From Rhodococcus sp040643435 (GTDB lineage: Bacteria; Actinomycetota; Actinomycetes; Mycobacteriales; Mycobacteriaceae), in assembly GCF_040643435.1 (NCBI RefSeq), contig NZ_JBEYUH010000001.1, positions 366,694-430,693 of the forward strand: 64,000 nucleotides of DNA. Reading direction: 5' to 3'. Positions 8,618 through 16,784 of this stretch are shown here, one piece after another. The notes beneath the pieces are model-generated. The model had not been told where the DNA came from. It searched no databases and worked only from the letters and a program-made list of their open reading frames with translations. Each line of letters begins with the position of its first letter. Position 1 is the first letter of the stretch. The translations under genes and the position numbers were made by a program.

Positions 8618-9841
8618 TCACCGGTCGTCGGGGGAGCCGATCACCGCGGGAACGACCAGCGGCAGTTCCCCGACCACCTCGGTGCCCACGCCGGCGGCAC
8701 TCAGAAGACGCGTGGGGGAGCGGTGCTCGTCGTCCACGGCGCCGCGGGTGGGCATCGCGGGGATCATTCCTCCGGTCGCCGATGGCCTCCCGGCCGGGGC
8801 CGCTGCTGGCGTCGCGGGTGAACCTCCACCGGAACTCGACACCGCGGAGATCGGCGCGGTCCCGAGAAGAGGTGTGGCCCCGAGGGCGCTTCCTGCTGCG
8901 GCATGACCGACGGTCACCCCGGCGGAGACCGTTCCGGCCGCTGCCGTCACGCCGACGCCGGACGTCGCGATGGTGGCGGCGTGAGCAGTGGGCACTGTGG
9001 CCGCGTACGCGGTGGGAACGGTGGTGGCGGGAGCAGCAGTGGTGAACGGGGCGGCGGCACTCGACGCCACTTCCGTCGCGGCGCCGGTGAGCGTGCGCAC
9101 TTCGTGTGCGCCCGCCGACGCCACCGGCGGGGGGATGGGAACGGGCGTGGTCAGGGCGGTCATCGCTGCGGTGTGCACTGCGAGTTCACCCCGTGTCCGC
9201 GCTACGACGGCCAGGGCGGCCTGAAGATGTTGGGCGGCCGAGGCCAGTAAGGCGGCCTGCCCCGGGGGTGTCGCCAGAGCGGGTGCGGCCGCGACTGCAC
9301 TGGTGATGAACGACTGTGCGATGCCGGTCAATTCGACATTGCCGCGTTCGACGCTCGCGGTGGCGGCCCGCGTGACGTCGCCGATCCGGTCGCCCCGTTC
9401 GGCCAGTTCGACTGTGGCCTGCTGGGCGCGCACGCCGTGGCCGGCGGCCTCGTCGGCGGTCGCGCCCTCCCAGCACTCCGGAAGTGCGTGCAGCGCACTG
9501 CGTCCGAGAGCGGTCGCCGCGTCGAGCAAGCGCGAGCCCTGATGCAGGAACGCCGCGGGATCCAGGGAGTCGAGAACGCCGGTGCCGAACATCGCGCCGA
9601 GTTCGGTCAGCGGTCGCACGATCGCGTCGAGGTCGGGTAGAGCGGGTACCGGAATCGATTCGAGCAGTTCCACGATCGAGTTCGGCTCGGGGGGAGACAG
9701 GCCGGGCTCGAGGAGAACCGGCTCCGGCAGCGCGGGCAGCGGGGCGTCCAGGACCGGCCCGATCGGCGATGCGCGGAGCGCGTCGAGGACGGTCGGTGAG
9801 GTGGCCGGCGCTGCCGTGCCGTCTGCGACCGATCCCCGCAT
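8618..9841 (-). CDS. WxG-motif, PPE-like type VII secretion-type protein
   Basis: A 407-residue protein with a Pro-rich start, a central all-helical region and a long low-complexity Ala/Thr/Val/Gly/Pro tail. The helical part carries a WEG turn (W124-E125-G126) between two helices, the hairpin signature of WXG100, PPE and EspB-like type VII substrates. No signal peptide or transmembrane helix. It is encoded just after, and overlaps by one base (TGATG), a small EspC-like protein that carries a YxxxD signal, so the two probably form a heterodimer exported together. ATG 9841 is preferred over GTG 9844 because of this coupling. No ESX ATPase or EccB-E genes are in the window. Assignment rests on motif and context rather than a clear family match. 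Confidence 0.65.
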   Translation of the reverse strand: MRGSVADGTAAPATSPTVLDALRASPIGPVLDAPLPALPEPVLLEPGLSPPEPNSIVELLESIPVPALPDLDAIVRPLTELGAMFGTGVLDSLDPAAFLHQGSRLLDAATALGRSALHALPECWEGATADEAAGHGVRAQQATVELAERGDRIGDVTRAATASVERGNVELTGIAQSFITSAVAAAPALATPPGQAALLASAAQHLQAALAVVARTRGELAVHTAAMTALTTPVPIPPPVASAGAHEVRTLTGAATEVASSAAAPFTTAAPATTVPTAYAATVPTAHAATIATSGVGVTAAAGTVSAGVTVGHAAAGSALGATPLLGTAPISAVSSSGGGSPATPAAAPAGRPSATGGMIPAMPTRGAVDDEHRSPTRLLSAAGVGTEVVGELPLVVPAVIGSPDDR

Positions 9842-10176
9842 CACAGCCCTTCCGCAGCGTATGCAAGAGCCGAAGCTGTTCCGGTATCGGCGGTTTCGTA
9901 ACCCGCCGCAGCTTCGAGTGCTGCGGCGCCGTTGGACGCGTAGGCCGCCGAGAGCCGGGCGACGGCGTGCGTGTGTTCGGACTGCGCGGCTGCGAAAGCC
10001 GCGAGGAATTCTCCGCCGATCACTCCCAGCGCCGGACTCAGCGCGGAAATGTTGGCCTGGAGGTCGAGTGCCCCCGCCTGTGCGACGTGTTCGGCCGCGC
10101 GAAGATTCGTGGCCCCGAACGCTCGAATTCCGTCGGGCACCACCCGGATTCTCGCATCGTGGAACAAACCGCTCAT
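9841..10176 (-). CDS. EspC-like (DUF2580) type VII secretion-associated protein
   Basis: A 111-residue all-helical protein with no signal peptide. Its start MSGLFHDARIRVVPDGIRAF and overall layout fit the EspC/DUF2580 family of ESX-associated small proteins. Near the C-terminus Y93-E-T-A-D97 matches the YxxxD/E general type VII secretion signal. ATG 10176 is chosen because GAGGGGGG lies 4-5 nt upstream; the longer open frame adds unrelated sequence. It is coupled to the WxG protein gene, reproducing the small-partner-with-YxxxD plus large-partner-with-WxG order of PE/PPE and EspC/EspA-like pairs. It is divergent from the radical SAM gene. Confidence 0.75.
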   Translation of the reverse strand: MSGLFHDARIRVVPDGIRAFGATNLRAAEHVAQAGALDLQANISALSPALGVIGGEFLAAFAAAQSEHTHAVARLSAAYASNGAAALEAAAGYETADTGTASALAYAAEGL

Positions 10177-10348
10177 CGAACCCCCCTCGAAGATCAGTGT
10201 GGCGAGCACTGTAACTCGAGGGAAGTAGTGGGACCAGTGGGGCGTCGCCTGCCTGTGGACAACGTCATCCGAATCGGCGGTGCATTCTTTGCACCATGGA
10301 TGCATCGCCGCTCGAGCACATCCGAAGGCGGGATCGGTTGACAGGAAT

Positions 10349-10364
10349 TAGCACATATGTTCGA
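10349..10364 (+). promoter_or_regulatory. Candidate LexA (SOS) box
   Basis: TAGCACATATGTTCGA fits the mycobacterial/rhodococcal SOS box TCGAAC-N4-GTTCGA in 10 of 12 fixed positions, with a perfect right half. It begins 5 bp after a TTGACA hexamer (10338-10343) and ends 8 bp before the ATG of the radical SAM gene, so bound LexA would block that promoter. Confidence 0.6.
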
Positions 10365-10372
10365 CTTCTGGC

Positions 10373-11401
10373 ATGCGGTGGGCGGCTCAGGTTGTGGATG
10401 CTGACGAGGGAGCCCTGCCCGGTCTCGAGCGGGCCGGGCTCGTCCGCAGTGTCCGGACCCCCGACTTCGAGGGCATCACCTTCCACGAGGTGCTGTGCAA
10501 GAGCGCCCTGAACAGGACGCCGGAGGTATCCCGTCTTCCGTTCCGGTACACCGTCAACACCTTCCGCGGGTGCAGCCACGCCTGCCGGTACTGTTTCGCG
10601 CGACCGACACACGAATACCTCGATCTCGATGCCGGCCACGACTTCGACTCGCAGGTGATCGTCAAGACCAACGTCGCGGCCGTCCTCCGGCGCGAGCTCG
10701 CGCGGCGGTCATGGACGAGGGAGCATGTCGCGCTCGGTACCAACACCGATCCCTACCAGCGGGCAGAGGGTCGTTATCGGCTGATGCCGGGCGTCATCCG
10801 AGCATTCACCGAATCCGGTACCCCGTTCTCGATCCTCACGAAGGGCACCCTCCTTCGCCGGGACCTGCCCCTGCTGTCCCTCGCGGCGCGGCAGGTCGGC
10901 GTTTCGGTCGCAGTCTCGCTCCCGATCGGCGATCCGGAACTCGCCGCGCAGATCGAGCCCGGTACGCCGTCGCCGAAAGCGCGTCTCGATCTCGTGAGGG
11001 CCGTCGTCGGCGCCGGATTGCCGTGTCACGTGATGGTCGCGCCTGTGCTGCCCTGTCTCACCGACTCGCGGCAGCACCTCGGCGAACTGTTCGACTCGAT
11101 TGCTGCAGCCGGTGCGTCGGGAGCGACCGTCATCCCCCTGCATCTGCGCGGATCGACGCGCGGCTGGTTCATGTCGTGGCTGGCCCAGCAGCATCCTGCC
11201 TTGGTGCGACGTTATCGGCGGTTGTACGGGCGAGGCGCATATGTCGCTGCCGAGTACTCGCAGTGGCTGAACGAGAGGGTGGCTCCGCTTCTCGAACGCC
11301 ACTGCCTGTCGGCACGGGAATCCGTGCTTCGCGATGCGGGCGGTGCACGTCCTGCGAACGACCGGGCTTCGGAAACGGAGCCGGCTCTCACCTTGTTCTG
11401 A
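10373..11401 (+). CDS. Radical SAM protein, Rv2578c/SPL-like family
   Basis: A 342-residue radical S-adenosylmethionine enzyme. The [4Fe-4S]-binding motif CSHACRYC (C-x3-C-x2-C) lies near residues 66-73, preceded by YTVNTFRG and followed by an SPL-like TIM-barrel with TNTDPYQRAEG and the SILTKGT strand. It matches Rv2578c of M. tuberculosis in start (MRWAAQVV...) and neighbourhood. The reaction is not known to me; relatives include spore photoproduct lyase, so nucleic-acid repair or modification is possible. A SOS-like box overlaps its promoter, which supports a damage-related role. The start lacks a good ribosome binding site but agrees with the family N-terminus. Confidence 0.85.
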   Translation: MRWAAQVVDADEGALPGLERAGLVRSVRTPDFEGITFHEVLCKSALNRTPEVSRLPFRYTVNTFRGCSHACRYCFARPTHEYLDLDAGHDFDSQVIVKTNVAAVLRRELARRSWTREHVALGTNTDPYQRAEGRYRLMPGVIRAFTESGTPFSILTKGTLLRRDLPLLSLAARQVGVSVAVSLPIGDPELAAQIEPGTPSPKARLDLVRAVVGAGLPCHVMVAPVLPCLTDSRQHLGELFDSIAAAGASGATVIPLHLRGSTRGWFMSWLAQQHPALVRRYRRLYGRGAYVAAEYSQWLNERVAPLLERHCLSARESVLRDAGGARPANDRASETEPALTLF

Positions 11402-11415
11402 TCCTCATGCGGGGA

Positions 11416-11859
11416 TCACTGCGGGTATGCGAGCCGGAACTTCTCGAGCGCGATGCGCGAATCCTCGGGAACGGGGCGCGATCCTCCTTGGGCCGCGGTG
11501 CTCACATCCACCGAATCGGCGAGTGCGACGCACCTGTCGCGCTGGAACAGTGCCGAACCGATCACGAGCGATGACGTGCCGATGTGGTGCACGCCCGTAG
11601 CAATGACGATCTCGTGGGGATAGAACACCTCGGCCAGGAAATTGATCTCGATCTTCGCGAGTACCGCCCGCTCGAACGGGTGCCTGCCGTCGAGAGCCGA
11701 CGAGACGGCCTCCATCACCAGTACCCGCGCCTGTTCGAAGTACCTCGCGATGGAGACGTTGTTGATGTGCCCGAGTGCGTCGGTATCACCGAAAAGCGGG
11801 GTGATCGTGCGCCGCACCGGATACAGGTCGAGCGAGGTGCGTCGTGGGTCGTAGCGCAT
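11416..11859 (-). CDS. Acyl-CoA thioesterase, 4HBT (hotdog) family
   Basis: A 147-residue single-hotdog protein. FGDTDALGHINNVSIARYFEQAR near residues 23-45 holds the family's conserved Asp and the H-x-N-N turn of the 4-hydroxybenzoyl-CoA thioesterase group. It probably hydrolyses acyl-CoA thioesters in the cytosol; chain length cannot be read. ATG 11859 has GAGGCGG about 9 nt upstream. A longer frame is open but adds Arg/His-rich sequence typical of shadow frames. It is downstream of and on the same strand as the MarR-type regulator, 92 bp away. Confidence 0.85.
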   Translation of the reverse strand: MRYDPRRTSLDLYPVRRTITPLFGDTDALGHINNVSIARYFEQARVLVMEAVSSALDGRHPFERAVLAKIEINFLAEVFYPHEIVIATGVHHIGTSSLVIGSALFQRDRCVALADSVDVSTAAQGGSRPVPEDSRIALEKFRLAYPQ

Positions 11860-11951
11860 CGGTGTACCGCCTCGGGAAGTCGTGAATGTGACCCGGTCAA
11901 CATATCGATGTGGTGGTGCCGGAAACGTCGGGAGGGGGTGCGGACCGCGAT

Positions 11952-12431
11952 CTAGGAGGCGGGCGTCGGCCGGCGAGCGTCGAGCATGCGACTGCGCATG
12001 CGGTCGAAGGCATCGGTCATGGACGAGATGTCTTCGGGCGAGAGCAGGTCGAACATGTTCTCGCGGACGGCCTCGACGTGACCGGGACCGGCTGCCGCCA
12101 GCTTCGCGAAGCCGGTTTCGGTCAGTTCTGCCCACGCGCCACGCCGATCCGATTCGCATTCCACACGTCGTACCCAGCCCGCGTTCTCCATGCGGGAGAC
12201 CGCCCGGGTGATGCCGCTGCGGGTCGTGGTGCTGGCGTCCGCGAGGTCGCGCATCCGCATCCTTCGTTCGGGCGCCTCGGACAGCAGGACCAGGATCTCG
12301 AAGTCGGTGAAGGAGATGTCGGAATCCCGCAACAGCTGCTTGTCGAGACTCTGGATCAGCAGGCGGCTCGCTTCCAGATAGGCGCGCCACAGCCGCTGTT
12401 CGTCATCGTCCAACCACTTCACGTCTTCCAT
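11952..12431 (-). CDS. MarR-family transcriptional regulator
   Basis: A 159-residue winged-helix regulator. The DNA-binding core runs from SFTDFEILVLLSEAPERRM through DLADASTTTRSGITRAVSRM to the wing (VECESDRRGAWAELTETG), followed by dimerisation helices. It is divergent from two pirin genes, and a near-palindrome (12455-12470) lies in the shared 91-bp gap, the standard layout of a MarR repressor controlling itself and its neighbour. The ATG has no Shine-Dalgarno sequence but a TACACT hexamer sits 7 nt upstream, so the transcript is probably leaderless. The ligand is unknown; oxidants or phenolics are typical for MarR-pirin pairs. Confidence 0.9.
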   Translation of the reverse strand: MEDVKWLDDDEQRLWRAYLEASRLLIQSLDKQLLRDSDISFTDFEILVLLSEAPERRMRMRDLADASTTTRSGITRAVSRMENAGWVRRVECESDRRGAWAELTETGFAKLAAAGPGHVEAVRENMFDLLSPEDISSMTDAFDRMRSRMLDARRPTPAS

Positions 12432-12438
12432 GACGCCC

Positions 12439-12444
12439 AGTGTA
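12439..12444 (-). promoter_or_regulatory. Leaderless -10 element of the MarR gene
   Basis: On the minus strand TACACT (TANNNT) is followed by exactly 7 nt and then the ATG at 12431. Transcription would start at or next to the start codon, and no ribosome binding site is visible. The same spacing recurs at five other genes in the window. Confidence 0.55.
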
Positions 12445-12454
12445 CCCGCATTAG

Positions 12455-12470
12455 TTGACTGAGCAATCAA
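12455..12470. promoter_or_regulatory. MarR-type operator between marR and the pirin genes
   Basis: TTGACTGAGCAATCAA is an imperfect palindrome (12 of 16 positions symmetric) with TTGA/TCAA arms, the shape of MarR-family operators. It lies just upstream of the predicted MarR-gene -10 element and 52 bp before the pirin start, so one dimer could control both directions. Confidence 0.65.
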
Positions 12471-12522
12471 ATGTGCCACACTGGAGGACAAGGCCCGCGA
12501 CAACCGAGAGGACTCGACCGGC

Positions 12523-13548
12523 ATGAGCAACACAGACAGTCGGCCCGACGAGATCCACTGCCGGACGGAGGGCCTTCCCGCCGGGAACGCCCGCCGTCCC
12601 CTGGTGGAGATCATCACCGCACGCGAGGTTCCCCTCGGCGGTCCCCGGGCGATGTCCGTCCGCCGAACGCTTCCGCAGCGGCAGCGTTCGCTCATCGGGG
12701 CGTGGTGTTTCGTCGACCATTACGGCCCCGACGACGTCACCCGGACCGGGGGGATGGATGTCGCGCCGCACCCGCACACCGGGCTGCAGACGGTGTCGTG
12801 GCTCTTCACGGGTGAGATCGAACACCGGGACAGTCACGGTGTGCATGCCCTGGTGAAGCCGGGGGAGGTGAACCTCATGACCGGGGGTCACGGAATCTGC
12901 CATTCCGAGGTCTCCACCCCGACGACGAGCACGCTGCACGGCGTGCAGCTGTGGGTGGCTCTGCCCGACGCGCACCGCGATGCGCCTCGTGACTTCCAGC
13001 ATCACGTACCGCCCGTCGTTGCGATGCCGGGAGCTGCAGTCAGGGTCTTTCTCGGTTCGCTCGCGGGCCGGAGTTCTCCTGTGGAGACCTACACGCCGCT
13101 CCTCGGGGCGGAGATCGTTCTCGAGCCTGCTGCGACCATCACCCTCGACGTCGATCACTCCTTCGAGCACGGGGTGCTCGTCGACACCGGCGCGGTCGCG
13201 TTGTTCGACGCCGTGCTCGAACGTTCCACGCTCGGTTGTATCGGAACCGGCGTGCCCGCACTCGAACTGACCAACACGACCGACGAACCGGCGCGCGTCG
13301 TCCTGCTCGGCGGAACACCGTTCGGTGAGGAGATCGTGATGTGGTGGAACTTCGTCGGCCGTGACCACGACGAAATCGTCGCCTTCCGGGACGAGTGGGA
13401 GCGCGAGTCGGACAGGTTCGGCAGTGTCGCAGGCTATACCGGCAAGGTCGATCGCCTCCCGGCACCGCCTCTACCCCACGCGCGCATCCGTCCGCGTCGC
13501 AACCCACCCACCACAGATCCGACCCGCCAGACAGAGGACCTCTCATGA
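12523..13548 (+). CDS. Pirin-family bicupin protein (first of two)
   Basis: A 341-residue pirin-like double cupin. The N-terminal cupin has the pirin core FVDHYGPDDV and then HPHTGLQTVSWLFTG (metal-ligand His pair) near residues 85-99, with GHGICHSE supplying further ligands near 127. The C-terminal cupin ends with GGTPFGEEIVMWWNFVG. Pirins bind iron; some oxidise quercetin and some regulate transcription factors, so the exact role is open. It begins about 50 bp after the MarR-type operator and overlaps the second pirin gene (ATGA), giving a coupled pair. The C-terminal tail past residue 300 is Pro/Arg-rich and likely unstructured. Confidence 0.88.
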   Translation: MSNTDSRPDEIHCRTEGLPAGNARRPLVEIITAREVPLGGPRAMSVRRTLPQRQRSLIGAWCFVDHYGPDDVTRTGGMDVAPHPHTGLQTVSWLFTGEIEHRDSHGVHALVKPGEVNLMTGGHGICHSEVSTPTTSTLHGVQLWVALPDAHRDAPRDFQHHVPPVVAMPGAAVRVFLGSLAGRSSPVETYTPLLGAEIVLEPAATITLDVDHSFEHGVLVDTGAVALFDAVLERSTLGCIGTGVPALELTNTTDEPARVVLLGGTPFGEEIVMWWNFVGRDHDEIVAFRDEWERESDRFGSVAGYTGKVDRLPAPPLPHARIRPRRNPPTTDPTRQTEDLS

Positions 13549-14324
13549 TTACCGCACCCGATCTCGACGTCCGCCGCGCGAACGACCGCCTCCACACGAA
13601 GATCGACTGGCTCGATTCCCGGCACTCCTTCTCGTTCGGTCACCACTACGACCCCGAGAACACGCATTTCGGCATGCTCATGGTCAACAACGACGACATC
13701 GTCCGTCCCGGAGCCGGATTCGACACCCACCCGCACCGCGACATGGAGATCGTCACGTGGGTGCTCCGAGGCTCGCTCGTGCACCAGGATTCGACCGGGC
13801 ATTCCGGGGTGATCTATCCCGGACTCGCACAGCGAATGAGCGCGGGGACCGGGATCCTCCATTCCGAGAAGAACGACTCGTGGCGGCATTCCGGCGCCAC
13901 CGGCGCATATGCCACCGAGCACGACGAGCCGGTGCGTTTCGTCCAGATGTGGGTGCTGCCCGACGAGCCGGGTGTCGACCCCGGATACGAGCAACTCGAG
14001 ATCGACGACGAACTACTCTCCGGCGGGCTCGTGCCGGTCGCATCGGGTATGAATGCCTACGCCGACCATTCCGCTGTCCGCATCCGCAACAAGTACGCGG
14101 CGATGCACGTCGCACGGATGCAACCTGCTCGTCCCGTGGCGTTGCCGGATGCCCCCTTCCTGCACGTGTTCGTCGCCCGCGGCGAAGCCGTGCTCGAGGG
14201 GGCCGGTCACCTCGCGGAAGGAGACGCGGTGCGCATCACCGGCGGTGGCGGCCGGCAGATCACCACGGCGTCCGGCGCGGAGATCATCGTCTGGGAGATG
14301 CACGCCACCCTCGGCCGTTCCTGA
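13545..14324 (+). CDS. Pirin-family bicupin protein (second of two, YhhW-like)
   Basis: A 259-residue pirin of the shorter YhhW/quercetin 2,3-dioxygenase-like type. The ligand motif HPHRDMEIVTWVL lies near residues 65-77 and ILHSEKN near 105, giving the usual His/His/His/Glu set. RHSFSFGHHYDP near the start is typical of this branch. ATG 13545 overlaps the stop of the preceding pirin gene (ATGA); the open frame upstream lies within that gene. The two proteins belong to different pirin branches, so this is a cluster rather than a recent duplication. A strong hairpin follows at 14354. Confidence 0.88.
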   Translation: MITAPDLDVRRANDRLHTKIDWLDSRHSFSFGHHYDPENTHFGMLMVNNDDIVRPGAGFDTHPHRDMEIVTWVLRGSLVHQDSTGHSGVIYPGLAQRMSAGTGILHSEKNDSWRHSGATGAYATEHDEPVRFVQMWVLPDEPGVDPGYEQLEIDDELLSGGLVPVASGMNAYADHSAVRIRNKYAAMHVARMQPARPVALPDAPFLHVFVARGEAVLEGAGHLAEGDAVRITGGGGRQITTASGAEIIVWEMHATLGRS

Positions 14325-14353
14325 ACGGCCGACCGAACGCGAGACGACGACAC

Positions 14354-14384
14354 AGGGCCGTCCCGGACATTCCGGGACGGCCCT
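14354..14384. terminator. Bidirectional hairpin terminator
   Basis: Perfect 14-bp stem (14354-14367 with 14371-14384) and a 3-nt loop. It lies 30 bp beyond the second pirin stop on the plus strand and 27 bp beyond the CBS-protein stop on the minus strand, so it can end both convergent transcripts. Confidence 0.85.
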
Positions 14385-14410
14385 GCCGGTCGTGTGCCTG
14401 GATGTCCGCG

Positions 14411-15424
14411 TCAGGCCGCAGCGCCGCTGATCGGCAACAGCCGGTCCAGCACGTCCGAGAGCGTGATCAACCCGACGATCCGGTCGTCCGACGTCACGGT
14501 CACCAGATGATTCCTGGTCTCCCGCATCGTGGTCAGTGCCTCGTAGACCGGCGTCGCGGCGTCGATCGTCAACGCCGGACGCATCAGTTCGGCCGCGGTG
14601 ATTCCGGGCGCGGCGTTCAGGCTGTCCCGAACGTGCACAACTCCCAGGACATGCCCGCCGGCACGCACGAGCAGCCGCAGATGCCCTGTGCGGTCGGCGG
14701 TCTCGCGGATCTGCGCACCGGTCGACGTCGGCTCGACGCTGCTCGGTTCGGCTCGGGGAGTGACGATGTCTCCGAGGGTGAGGGTCTCCAGCTCCAAAGC
14801 GCTGCTCAGATGCCCGTGATAGCGCTCGTCGAGCGTGCCGACCGTCGCCGAGTGCTCGACGAGGTGGCGCAAGGCGTCGGGATCCTGGCCTTCGGCGACC
14901 TGATCGACCGGGTCCACTCCGAGCTTCCTCAGGCACCAGTTCGCCATGTGGTTCAGTCGGACGAGCAGCGGCCGGGTCACCCACATGAACGCGCGCATCG
15001 GGAGCGCCAGCATCGTGGCCGATTTCTCCGGATGGGCGATGGCCCACGACTTCGGCGCCATCTCACCGACGACGAGATGGAGGAACGTCACGACGATCAG
15101 GGCGAGGATGAAGCCGACCACGTCTGCGAGCCACAGGGGTGCCCCCCAGGACTCGAACACCGGCGTGAGCCAGTGGTGCACCGCAGGCTTCGTCGTCGCC
15201 CCGAGTGCGAGCGTGCACACCGTGATGCCGAGCTGGGATCCCGCGAGTAGGACCGACAGCTCGGATGCGCTGCGCAGGGCTGCGCGGGCCGAGCGGCTCG
15301 ACGGCGCGGCATCCTCGAGCCTGTGCCGCCGGGCCGCGATGAGCGCGAACTCGACCGCGACGAAGAAGGCGCTGGCGGCGATCAGGGCAATCGTCACCAC
15401 TGCGACCACGAGGGGACTACTCAT
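14411..15424 (-). CDS. CNNM/DUF21-CBS membrane protein (hemolysin-like)
   Basis: A 337-residue integral membrane protein of the DUF21 plus CBS-pair family (CorC/HlyC relatives). The N-terminal DUF21 part has about four hydrophobic segments (residues 5-27, 55-80, 95-120, 140-155) and GEMAPKSWAIAHPE. Two CBS motifs follow, the second with THxNHLVTVTSDDRIVGLITLSDVL-like spacing. It lacks the C-terminal CorC domain of its neighbour. Related proteins are implicated in magnesium or other ion export. Its start lies within the last 8 bp of the upstream paralogue, so the pair is translationally coupled, as in Rv1841c-Rv1842c of M. tuberculosis. Confidence 0.88.
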   Translation of the reverse strand: MSSPLVVAVVTIALIAASAFFVAVEFALIAARRHRLEDAAPSSRSARAALRSASELSVLLAGSQLGITVCTLALGATTKPAVHHWLTPVFESWGAPLWLADVVGFILALIVVTFLHLVVGEMAPKSWAIAHPEKSATMLALPMRAFMWVTRPLLVRLNHMANWCLRKLGVDPVDQVAEGQDPDALRHLVEHSATVGTLDERYHGHLSSALELETLTLGDIVTPRAEPSSVEPTSTGAQIRETADRTGHLRLLVRAGGHVLGVVHVRDSLNAAPGITAAELMRPALTIDAATPVYEALTTMRETRNHLVTVTSDDRIVGLITLSDVLDRLLPISGAAA

Positions 15425-16784
15425 CGCCGGTCACCTCGCCGGTCAGGACGGACAGGCGTACGGATGACGGTACGTGCTTGTCGATTTCACGTACTTCGGC
15501 CACGAGAATCCGGTGCGTCGGCCCCTCCTGATGCACGAGTTCGGCCGGGTCCGGATCCAGTGCCACCCGGACGGTGTCGCCCACCTCTGGGAGCCCACCG
15601 AACTCGGTGATCACCAGACCCGCGAGCGTCTCGTAGTCACCTTCCGGAAGATCGTGGTCGAGGGTGCGGGCCACTTCATCGATGTGGGCGTCGCCTCGGA
15701 CGAGCCAACCGTCGCCGTCCGGGCGGATGACCTCGGTGGCCACCGCTGGGTCGTGCTCGTCGGCGATCTCGCCGACCAGTTCCTCCGCGATGTCCTCGAG
15801 TGTCACGACACCGGCGAAACCGCCGTACTCGTCGATCACCAGCGCCATCTCGTCGCCGGCCCGGGTCAGTTCGGTGAGGACCTCCGGAAGTGTGAGCGTC
15901 GCCGGCACGATCACCGGTGGTCGGCAGACGGTCGCGGCCGTGCCCGCCGGAGTGTTCGGGCCGAGCAGGTCGTGCAGATGCACGACACCGCGCAGATCGT
16001 CGGAAGAGGTACCCACCACCGGATACCGTGTATGGCCTTTGCTCATCCTGTCGAGGATCGCGGTGACCGGATCGTCCAACTCGACGACGTCGACTCGCGA
16101 ACGCGGAATCATTGCGTGTTCGGCTGTCCGGGTGGGGAACTCGAGGATCCGGTCGAGCAGGGTGGACAGTTCCGGAGGGAGTTCGCCGGCCTCGCGGGAC
16201 GCGGCGACGATGTGCTCCAGGTCGCGCGGTGTGGCGGAGTGCTCGACGTCGTGTACCGGTTCGATGCGCAGGGCACGCAGAAGGAGGTTCGACGACGCGT
16301 CGAACAGCCGGATCAGCCAGCCGAACAGGGCGAGATATGCGCTTGTCGACAGTGCCAGCCATCGGGCGACCGGTTCGGGGCGGGCGATGGCGAGGTTCTT
16401 GGGGACGAGTTCTCCGAAGACCATCTGGACGACTGTCGAGAACAGCACGGCGAGCACCGTGCCGACCGCGATACCCACGGTGGTGGGGATGCCGACGCCG
16501 CCGAGCAGTTGACCGAGCCCGCTACCGATCAGCGGTTCGGCAACGTAGCCGACGAGCAGGCCGGTGACCGTGATGCCGAGCTGAGCGCCCGAGAGCATGA
16601 AGGATGTGCGGCGGGTGACTGAGAGTGCGCGGGCAGCGGCCGTGTCGCCTGACTCGGCCCTTGCCTTGAGGCGAGAGCGGTCCACCGCCATGTACGCAAA
16701 CTCTTGTGCGACGAAGTAGCCGGTCAGTGCGGTGATGGCAAGGACGACAAGGATGCCGAGGCCGATTCCGAGCGCGGTCAGCAT
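15417..16784 (-). CDS. CNNM/DUF21-CBS-CorC membrane protein (hemolysin-like)
   Basis: A 455-residue membrane protein with the full family layout: DUF21 transmembrane domain (about 1-200, including QMVFGELVPKNLAIARPEP), a CBS pair (about 215-340, with ALVIDEYGGFAGVVTLEDIAEELVGEI), and a C-terminal CorC/HlyC FAD-like domain from about 360. Predicted to take part in divalent cation transport or homeostasis at the inner membrane. It is the first gene of a coupled pair with the shorter paralogue. Its ATG at 16784 has GATGCTGAC context without a strong Shine-Dalgarno sequence; the start matches the first hydrophobic segment. Confidence 0.88.
   Translation of the reverse strand: MLTALGIGLGILVVLAITALTGYFVAQEFAYMAVDRSRLKARAESGDTAAARALSVTRRTSFMLSGAQLGITVTGLLVGYVAEPLIGSGLGQLLGGVGIPTTVGIAVGTVLAVLFSTVVQMVFGELVPKNLAIARPEPVARWLALSTSAYLALFGWLIRLFDASSNLLLRALRIEPVHDVEHSATPRDLEHIVAASREAGELPPELSTLLDRILEFPTRTAEHAMIPRSRVDVVELDDPVTAILDRMSKGHTRYPVVGTSSDDLRGVVHLHDLLGPNTPAGTAATVCRPPVIVPATLTLPEVLTELTRAGDEMALVIDEYGGFAGVVTLEDIAEELVGEIADEHDPAVATEVIRPDGDGWLVRGDAHIDEVARTLDHDLPEGDYETLAGLVITEFGGLPEVGDTVRVALDPDPAELVHQEGPTHRILVAEVREIDKHVPSSVRLSVLTGEVTGDE

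Noticed and set aside
9582..10341. Plus-strand frames over the type VII-like pair
   Set aside because: Arg/Ser-rich shadow frames without ribosome sites; the minus-strand pair has coupling, a ribosome site and secretion motifs.
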